This document shows positions 6,543 to 11,708 of a stretch of 11,708 bases of DNA, one piece after another. The notes beneath the pieces are model-generated. The model saw only the letters and a program-made list of their open reading frames with translations. It had not been told where the DNA came from and did no database searches. Position 1 is the stretch's first letter. Every line of letters begins with the position of its first letter. Location of the stretch: NCBI GenBank assembly GCA_043800975.1, contig JAZDMK010000291.1, positions 1 to 11,708 on the forward strand, written 5' to 3'. A program made the position numbers and the translations under genes. The stretch is from JAZDMK01 sp043800975. GTDB taxonomy: Bacteria; Bacteroidota; Bacteroidia; Bacteroidales; JAHJDW01.

Positions 6543-7978
6543 ACTACGACTTCAGTCTGGTCTTCCTTTTTATTGTGATATAGATCAAGTGCAACTATGA
6601 TTGCTACAAACCCCCAGAAGGGAACCGAAAGTTTATCTGTATCCAGAAAATTATTCAAAACACCATGAATAAAATAGGTTATTAAGCCCATTACAATTGC
6701 CAGCGACATCTGGCGGATTTTTCGAGTTACACCTTTAATTGCTATAATAATCCCCCGATATAATACAGTTACAACAAGTGCCATAAACAGCAAACCTCCC
6801 AGCAGACCTGATTCTGAGAGTGGTCCCAGATATTCACTGTGAGCTGTACCCATGTTCCCAAAATTTGTACTGATGATTGTTTTATCGTATGACATCTGAA
6901 AAGTTCCGTATTGGAACTGATACGTTCCGGGGCCCCAACCCAGTACTGGTCTTGATTTGAACATACGTATCGCACAATTCCAGCGATTTATTCGTTCAAG
7001 GTTAGAAGCATCTGAACTGATATTTGAAATAGATTGAACATGCTTCGCTATATCAGATGAAGAATCCTGCTTGTTTTTTTCCATCTTCATAAAAATCTGA
7101 TCCATATTCATTATAAACCAGCCGCCAAGAATAACAGCCGCCAGCCCAACATAAACCAGTTTAATACGAAGAAGTACAATAGCCGACACGGTGATTGCGA
7201 AAAGCACACTTACCCATGTAGCACGTGCATAGGAAAGAATAATTGCAACGATGAAAAGAATAAAAAGCAAAATAGAGATATACCTTCCAAAACCACTATT
7301 TTCGCGACCCACAAAAAATAATATCACGATTGGGAAGAATAATCCAAGGATTGCACCATAAGCAGTATGATCATTATAGAATGGCGTCATAACCCAATGT
7401 GACGTAACCTGATCGAAGCCCCAATTTGAATGATTAACGATTGTATAAATAATTACACCGGAGAGCGGGACTAAATAGAGCCAAAGAAAAAAGCGAATCT
7501 TATTATAGTCCTTCAAAATCTGAAGTAGAATAAAATAGAATGCTACCACAAACCATAATCGGGATAAAAAGAATTTGAAAGAAACCAGTGGCATTGAACT
7601 AGTGACTGAAGTAAAAGCCATCCAGCCCAGATTTAGCAATACAATTATGGTAATTGGATGTCTTAGAATTTTTTTATCATAATTATTTTCATACAACAGT
7701 CGAAGCAGAAACAGCACCAGCAGAATAAACATCAAGGGTTCTGTGGGAATAGATACTGCAAATCCGAAATCCTTATCATCTAGTTTTATTGCAAGAGGAG
7801 TAGAAAACGCAATCAAGTAAAGTACTTTGTCGTATGAGAAAAGAAATAATACAGCAATAAAAATTATGAGTGGCAAAGCAAGTAACCAGAATAGTTCATA
7901 AATAACAAACAGTGATGACAAGCCAATATATACCAGCAAGAATGAATAAAAAAGCTTTATTTTAAACTTTTCGGTCAT
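6533..7978 (-). CDS. O-antigen ligase/polymerase family membrane protein (Wzy/WaaL)
   Basis: The product has 481 residues and about 10-12 membrane helices. The family either polymerises undecaprenyl-linked repeat units (Wzy) or ligates the chain to its acceptor (WaaL) on the periplasmic face. Family marks are SYARATWVS (249-257), then a long periplasmic loop (about 291-390) containing ERINRWNCAI (R329, W333), PVLGWGPGTY (344-353) and the H380-containing AHSEYLGPLSESGLLG, matching Wzy_C. Sequence alone cannot separate ligase from polymerase. The neighbouring flippase and chain-length regulators favour a Wzy role, but WaaL stays open. The start overlaps the upstream co-polymerase stop (ATGA, 4 nt), indicating translational coupling. 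Its stop overlaps the convergent acyltransferase gene by 10 bp with no room for a terminator. It is the last gene of the polysaccharide operon. Confidence 0.88.
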   Translation of the reverse strand: MTEKFKIKLFYSFLLVYIGLSSLFVIYELFWLLALPLIIFIAVLFLFSYDKVLYLIAFSTPLAIKLDDKDFGFAVSIPTEPLMFILLVLFLLRLLYENNYDKKILRHPITIIVLLNLGWMAFTSVTSSMPLVSFKFFLSRLWFVVAFYFILLQILKDYNKIRFFLWLYLVPLSGVIIYTIVNHSNWGFDQVTSHWVMTPFYNDHTAYGAILGLFFPIVILFFVGRENSGFGRYISILLFILFIVAIILSYARATWVSVLFAITVSAIVLLRIKLVYVGLAAVILGGWFIMNMDQIFMKMEKNKQDSSSDIAKHVQSISNISSDASNLERINRWNCAIRMFKSRPVLGWGPGTYQFQYGTFQMSYDKTIISTNFGNMGTAHSEYLGPLSESGLLGGLLFMALVVTVLYRGIIIAIKGVTRKIRQMSLAIVMGLITYFIHGVLNNFLDTDKLSVPFWGFVAIIVALDLYHNKKEDQTEVVVQS

Positions 7979-8970
7979 TTTTTCTCAGCTTTTTCTTCAG
8001 TCATTCTGCTTTTCAGCATTTTCATAAAAGAACGATAACGTTCGAAAAACCCAACCAGAAGGATTGACAGAAATAATGTGGAAACCGCAGCAATAACAAC
8101 TATTAACCAACGCACAGGATAGGCTTTTTTATCTGCAGGAAGGGGTTTAATAACCAAGCTTGTATACGTTAGCTCTTGTTCAAGTAGAGAAAGCTGCTTT
8201 TGATATTCTGCTTTCAGATCATTAAAATTCCCTCTTTCCTTCCAGATAAGGTCATTGATTGCAATATAGAAGCCCCCTTGTGACTGAAGATTTCTGATCA
8301 AAGTATCAACTCTGTAATTAGAACTTCCTTTGTTAACGAGGCCTGTAAACTGGGCTCGGGAAGCTTCTTTTACCTGCATTGTATAATCCATAAAGCCATA
8401 CTTAACAGACATCTCTCTTTGAATAATTTCGAGGCTGTCCATTTGAACTTTTTTTCTATCCATCTGTGCTTTGGCAGATTTTACAGCTTCACCTACTTTT
8501 TCGCGATGCAGTTCACGAATCTTTTTATTTACCAGTTCTATCATTGCATAAACAATCCGATAAGCTATTTCCGGATCACTATCCATGACTTCAATATTTA
8601 CAGATTCAAATTCCGTTTTACTTACTTTAATATTACTCTCATATTCGCGGATCAGGCTGGTGTAGTAATAATTTGCATTGGTATCAATTCTGTAATGTGA
8701 AACGAGTTTGAATTTTTGAATAATCCCATTGCGAATATCATCTGATCTGAACATCTGCAAAAGCTGCTCAGTAGGACTTTCATCTGAGTATGATTCAAGG
8801 TTGGCCGGATAAACGACTGCAAAAGATTTGTACTTTGGTGTTATAAATCTTGAACCTGAAAAAACAATGGATGCCACAATTGCAATAGCAACGAGAATCA
8901 AAATATGAATTCTCCATTTGTAAACCATTGCAATCAACCCTAAGCTGTTGTGATTGTTATTTTCTTGCAT
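7975..8970 (-). CDS. Wzz-like polysaccharide co-polymerase, copy 2
   Basis: The product has 331 residues with the typical Wzz layout. A short cytoplasmic N-terminus leads to helix 1 (about 20-40, after KWRIHILILV), a large periplasmic region with coiled-coil-prone helices (about 150-275), and helix 2 (288-309) introduced by KKAYPVRW, followed by a basic tail. There is no cytoplasmic tyrosine-kinase domain, so it resembles Wzz (PCP-1) more than Wzc. Such proteins set chain length by oligomerising around the polymerase. It is clearly paralogous to the gene just upstream: both share SDDIRN, the EF.SV.IEV.D.DP stretch and KKAYPVRW. Its ATG lies 4 nt after that gene's stop, and its own stop overlaps the ligase/polymerase start. 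A specific polysaccharide cannot be named. Confidence 0.85.
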   Translation of the reverse strand: MQENNNHNSLGLIAMVYKWRIHILILVAIAIVASIVFSGSRFITPKYKSFAVVYPANLESYSDESPTEQLLQMFRSDDIRNGIIQKFKLVSHYRIDTNANYYYTSLIREYESNIKVSKTEFESVNIEVMDSDPEIAYRIVYAMIELVNKKIRELHREKVGEAVKSAKAQMDRKKVQMDSLEIIQREMSVKYGFMDYTMQVKEASRAQFTGLVNKGSSNYRVDTLIRNLQSQGGFYIAINDLIWKERGNFNDLKAEYQKQLSLLEQELTYTSLVIKPLPADKKAYPVRWLIVVIAAVSTLFLSILLVGFFERYRSFMKMLKSRMTEEKAEKK

Positions 8971-8974
8971 AGTA

Positions 8975-10003
8975 TTATAATTCTTTAATTGAAACCTTTT
9001 TAACTCTGTCTATAAAAATGAGAATAAGCAAAGCAAGTATCAGCGACGAAAACGTAGCTATAACGACGATGATCCAACGAACAGGGTATGCTTTCTTTTC
9101 TGCTTTGTATGCTCGATTCACAACAAATTTCTGAGGCATGTTCTGTTCAGCATCTACTTTTGCTTCGCGGTGTTTCACCATAAGCTGGCTTAGTTTCTCG
9201 CGTTCATAAATTGACATATCACGCAGTTCTACATAGCGTCCGCCATACTTTGCCAGATTATTCAGTTTTTCTTCCAGTTTTTGAGCACCCTGCATATTGT
9301 TGTGAGCAATTGCAAAAGCATATTGTTCAGTGATCATCTCCGTCTGTTTCTCAAATTCAAGAACTCCTTTCGAACGTAAAAACGCAAGAGAATCATCAAT
9401 GGATTTTATCTGATTGAGCAAATCTTTATACTCGCTATCAACAATCTGGTATGCTTTGAGAGCTCTGACACGTTGCATCTCATTTTTAACTGTGTCCAGT
9501 AAATCAGCTATGTCATTAGCGATATTAGCAGCCAACTGAGGATCCGTATCGAGCACTTCAATCTCTACCGACATAAACTCTGTTCTGCTAAACGTGATGT
9601 TTTCTTCAAACATCTTTAACAAAGTTGTATGTGGATATTTTGAATCCATGTCAATCCCATAATGAGCATACAGATTGTATTTTTTCACAATCCGGTTTCT
9701 GATATCGTCAGAATTCAGGATTTGCAGCATTTGCTCGACCTGATCTTCTGTGCCAAAATCCATAATATCTTCCTTTATGTTCGAGTTATCCGAGAGCAGA
9801 ATTTTTGAAACAGAATTGGTTGCTACCGGAAACAGGATTACAGAAGACTTGAATTTGGGTTTTATAAAATACGGCATTGTAAACACAATGGAGCAGGCAA
9901 TAGCCAGTATAGTCACAACAAGCAGGTGCATCTTCCATTTATCGACAAGCCTTATCAGACCCGACATTGAATAAAGGCCTGCATCTATTTTCTGATCGCT
10001 CAT
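8975..10003 (-). CDS. Wzz-like polysaccharide co-polymerase, copy 1
   Basis: The product has 342 residues. Helix 1 lies at about 24-46 (KWKMHLLVVTILAIACSIVF), followed by a periplasmic beta/alpha base (IKPKFKSSVILFPV), TEDQVEQMLQILNSDDIRNR, a long helical stretch (about 165-290) and helix 2 at 310-331 after KKAYPVRW. This is a Wzz/chain-length-determinant architecture without a kinase domain. Compared with copy 2 it has extra residues after FPV (NSVSKILLSDNSNIKEDI) and a longer coiled-coil-like middle, so the two are diverged and not redundant copies. Likely role: controlling modal length of an O-antigen-like or capsular chain, perhaps as mixed oligomers. A weak promoter in the 65-nt gap after the flippase gene may start transcription here; read-through from the flippase is also likely. 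Confidence 0.85.
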   Translation of the reverse strand: MSDQKIDAGLYSMSGLIRLVDKWKMHLLVVTILAIACSIVFTMPYFIKPKFKSSVILFPVATNSVSKILLSDNSNIKEDIMDFGTEDQVEQMLQILNSDDIRNRIVKKYNLYAHYGIDMDSKYPHTTLLKMFEENITFSRTEFMSVEIEVLDTDPQLAANIANDIADLLDTVKNEMQRVRALKAYQIVDSEYKDLLNQIKSIDDSLAFLRSKGVLEFEKQTEMITEQYAFAIAHNNMQGAQKLEEKLNNLAKYGGRYVELRDMSIYEREKLSQLMVKHREAKVDAEQNMPQKFVVNRAYKAEKKAYPVRWIIVVIATFSSLILALLILIFIDRVKKVSIKEL

Positions 10004-10019
10004 AGGTATATAATTTTCT

Positions 10020-10051
10020 AAAAAATACTAGCTTAATACGTACAGATCAAA
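10020..10051 (-). promoter_or_regulatory. Candidate internal promoter upstream of the Wzz-like pair
   Basis: On the minus strand TTTG (10048-10051) and TATTTTTT (10020-10027) are separated by 20 nt, matching TTTG-N19/20-TAnnTTTG apart from the last base. The predicted start would leave about a 10-nt leader before ATG 10003. It could let the co-polymerase and ligase genes be expressed apart from the flippase gene. Confidence 0.4.
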
Positions 10052-10068
10052 AAAATGTTTCAATCTGA

Positions 10069-11517
10069 TCAACCATATTTCATAATGTTAAAAAATGCAC
10101 GAAAACTGATTATTCGTACAGCAAACGCCCATAAACCGGCAGCACATGCCATGATTCCCAAACGGATAAACCATCCAAAAGGCAGTAAAGTTGAAACATA
10201 ACCTGCAATAATTACACCTACCAGATAAAGGGCAAATCTTATAATGAAAGAATAATCCGGGCGCATTTTAAAAAACCGGATCGCAAGGTATATCTGAATT
10301 AGCGCAGTAATCGTTTGTGTGCACAAGCTAGCAAAAGCAGAACCTTTGGACATAAATTCGGGAATCAGAATGAAATTAAGTGTAATATTTAGCGTCATTC
10401 CAGATGCAGCTACAAAATTCAACTGCTTCAGATTTCCATTCGCTGTCAGCAAAGTACCAAAGATGTATGTACAGGAAATAGGAATAAAACAAAACATTAG
10501 TCGTTTAAATACTTCCGCCGATTCCTCCACATGACTTTTATACATCAGTTTCATGATATCAGTGGCATAGAAATAGGACCCGATGGAAATAATAAAAGCG
10601 GGAACCAACAACATGGTAAAAGAAAGTTTTACAAGTTTTTCAATATTTTCTTTATGCTTGATCATGCGCGAAAACATAGGCAACAGCAATGCAGAAAAGA
10701 GAAATGCAATCATGTTGGTTGCATCCAGCAAACGATATGCAGAAGCATAAATTCCTGACTGATACGACCCGTCGGGATCCGGAAGTATTCTTTCCATCAT
10801 AACAGTATCGATTCGGTTGTAGAATGTCATCATCAAAACCAAGATGGCAAAGGGAAAGCTGTTTTTAATAATCATGATGGAGAAAGGCAGGTTCCATCGA
10901 AGTTTAAGAAAACGCGCCTTGGCTCTATGAAAAACAACAATCAGTGCTATCAGAGCAGTAAGAAGATAGGCAAGGGTTTGAGCAAACACAAACCACCGGA
11001 TTGAAAACTCAATTCCAGTACTTCCCCATAACAAAATAGCACAAATACCAATCATAATCAGCCGGTCGAGAATCGACATAAAGCTGTCGAGCTTAAACAA
11101 GTGTAATCCTGACAAATTGGAACGCAGGTAAAGAACAAATGAAATCAGGAACTGGTTAAAAGCCATTACGATCAGCAGCATGAGCTGATTGTGTGAGTAA
11201 TTAATAAAGAAACCACCGATTAATGTGATGACGAGGTATAATACGCCCAGTAATAATTTAAGGAGAACAATACTGGAAAGATGCTTCCTTAGCAGGTGGT
11301 TATTCTGCGCAATGTTTTTATTATTAAAATTTGTAATCCCGAAATCGAGCAGAATATTCAGCAGAAATGAAAAATTGAAAATGGCGAAATACCAGCCATA
11401 TTCAGCAGCACCAACCCTATTTTGAACAGCCACATCAATGCCAAGAATCCAGAAGGGCTTGATCAGCAGATTAAGCGTAAGAAGAAGTATGATATTTTTA
11501 AGGAACTTCTTTTGCAT
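10069..11517 (-). CDS. Wzx-type polysaccharide flippase (MOP superfamily)
   Basis: The product has 482 residues and about 12-14 membrane helices. This family flips undecaprenyl-diphosphate-linked repeat units across the inner membrane. The N-terminus has the family pattern LNLLIKPFWILGIDVAVQN, then VGAAEYGWYFAIFNFSF and LLDFGITNF. Later, FYNRIDTVMM and SGIYASAYRLLDA match the second-half motifs of polysaccharide biosynthesis proteins. Length is normal. The reading frame continues to a TTG at 11562, but that codon lies inside the promoter box (11551-11558), so it cannot be translated from that promoter; ATG 11517 gives a standard N-terminus. It is the first gene of the minus-strand polysaccharide cluster and is divergent from rnhB. 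The substrate is unknown. MurJ is unlikely given the neighbours. Confidence 0.9.
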   Translation of the reverse strand: MQKKFLKNIILLLTLNLLIKPFWILGIDVAVQNRVGAAEYGWYFAIFNFSFLLNILLDFGITNFNNKNIAQNNHLLRKHLSSIVLLKLLLGVLYLVITLIGGFFINYSHNQLMLLIVMAFNQFLISFVLYLRSNLSGLHLFKLDSFMSILDRLIMIGICAILLWGSTGIEFSIRWFVFAQTLAYLLTALIALIVVFHRAKARFLKLRWNLPFSIMIIKNSFPFAILVLMMTFYNRIDTVMMERILPDPDGSYQSGIYASAYRLLDATNMIAFLFSALLLPMFSRMIKHKENIEKLVKLSFTMLLVPAFIISIGSYFYATDIMKLMYKSHVEESAEVFKRLMFCFIPISCTYIFGTLLTANGNLKQLNFVAASGMTLNITLNFILIPEFMSKGSAFASLCTQTITALIQIYLAIRFFKMRPDYSFIIRFALYLVGVIIAGYVSTLLPFGWFIRLGIMACAAGLWAFAVRIISFRAFFNIMKYG

Positions 11518-11550
11518 TGTGGCGCAACAGACTTTTTGTTTAGAGGGCTG

Positions 11551-11579
11551 CAAAGTTATCAATTATAATACAATCCAAA
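11551..11579 (-). promoter_or_regulatory. Bacteroidota-type promoter of the flippase operon
   Basis: On the minus strand TAACTTTG (11551-11558) is an exact TAnnTTTG box, with TTTG (11576-11579) 17 nt upstream in a T-rich run. Transcription should begin near 11545, upstream of ATG 11517, giving a leader of about 28 nt. This site decides the flippase start codon. Confidence 0.7.
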
Positions 11580-11589
11580 AAAAAATTCC

Positions 11590-11597
11590 TACATTCG
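11590..11597 (+). promoter_or_regulatory. Possible -7 box of rnhB
   Basis: TACATTCG differs from TAnnTTTG at one position and lies 17 nt before ATG 11615. No TTTG element was found at the expected distance upstream, so the call is weak. It would be divergent from, and close to, the flippase promoter. Confidence 0.3.
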
Positions 11598-11614
11598 CTA
11601 ATAAATAGTGATTT

Positions 11615-11708
11615 ATGTTAAAATTCTCCTTTCAGGAAGACCTTGTTGAGGCCGGATGTGACGAAGCCGGAAGAGGCTGCCTGGCCGGTCCTGTTTATGC
11701 TGCGGCTG
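11615..11708 (+). CDS. rnhB: Ribonuclease HII, N-terminal fragment (runs off the edge)
   Basis: Only the first 31 codons are present. RNase HII cleaves the RNA strand of RNA-DNA hybrids and nicks at single ribonucleotides in DNA. The fragment contains AGCDEAGRGCLAGPVYAAA, the hallmark N-terminal motif of the family (G.DEAGRG..GPV.AA). D16 and E17 are catalytic metal ligands at the same numbering as in E. coli RNase HII. ATG 11615 gives the expected short lead into the motif. It is transcribed divergently from the flippase gene. The window edge, not a mutation, ends the frame. Confidence 0.93.
   Translation, partial: MLKFSFQEDLVEAGCDEAGRGCLAGPVYAAA

Noticed and set aside
6533..11517. Genomic island or phage-type insertion
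   Set aside because: No integrase, tRNA, att-like repeats or evident shift in base composition around the polysaccharide cluster.
11518..11562. Fifteen-residue N-terminal extension of the flippase from a TTG
   Set aside because: It lies across the TAACTTTG promoter box, so it would not be in the transcript.

Overview
The window looks like chromosomal DNA of a Bacteroidota member (Bacteroidales, Cytophagales or Flavobacteria-like; I cannot place it further). The evidence is the Bacteroidota -7 box TAnnTTTG ahead of genes, the lack of Shine-Dalgarno sequences, A-rich leaders, exported proteins that start with a carboxypeptidase-like regulatory (CarboxypepD_reg) domain, an ECF sigma factor with a membrane TPR partner, and efp followed by an LpxD-type acyltransferase. 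Coding density is high, with one real gap at 531-1151.

Left part (1-4793, all minus strand). A truncated secreted or membrane-anchored protein with a fibronectin-like stretch runs off the left edge. After a 621-base gap lies a tight four-gene operon, read from 4793 down to 1152. It encodes (i) an exported protein with a CarboxypepD_reg domain and a TonB-receptor plug but no beta-barrel, (ii) an ECF sigma factor, (iii) a single-pass membrane protein with an anti-sigma-like N-terminus and C-terminal TPRs, and (iv) a second exported CarboxypepD_reg protein that continues into a probable beta-propeller. Junctions are 1-4 nt or overlapping. The layout suggests a cell-surface signalling unit recalling FecA-FecR-FecI but built from other parts. 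It is the best candidate here for an undescribed system.

Middle (4803-6542, plus strand). The spacer holds tandem 21-bp direct repeats (an operator array or a relic of an IS21-type terminus) and a good promoter for efp. Elongation factor P is followed 7 nt later by an LpxD-family N-acyltransferase of lipid A type.

Right part (6533-11517, minus strand). This is a surface-polysaccharide export and assembly cluster. In transcription order it holds a Wzx-type flippase, two tandem Wzz-like polysaccharide co-polymerases and an O-antigen ligase/polymerase (Wzy/WaaL) protein. The last overlaps the end of the acyltransferase gene convergently. No glycosyltransferases are present, so sugar assembly must be encoded elsewhere. 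A textbook promoter starts the flippase gene and fixes its start codon. At the right edge the first 31 codons of ribonuclease HII (rnhB) read divergently.

Several long reading frames here open with TTG codons. For the plug protein, the acyltransferase and the flippase I moved the start to an internal ATG, and for the sigma factor to a downstream ATG next to the preceding stop codon; reasons are given per gene.
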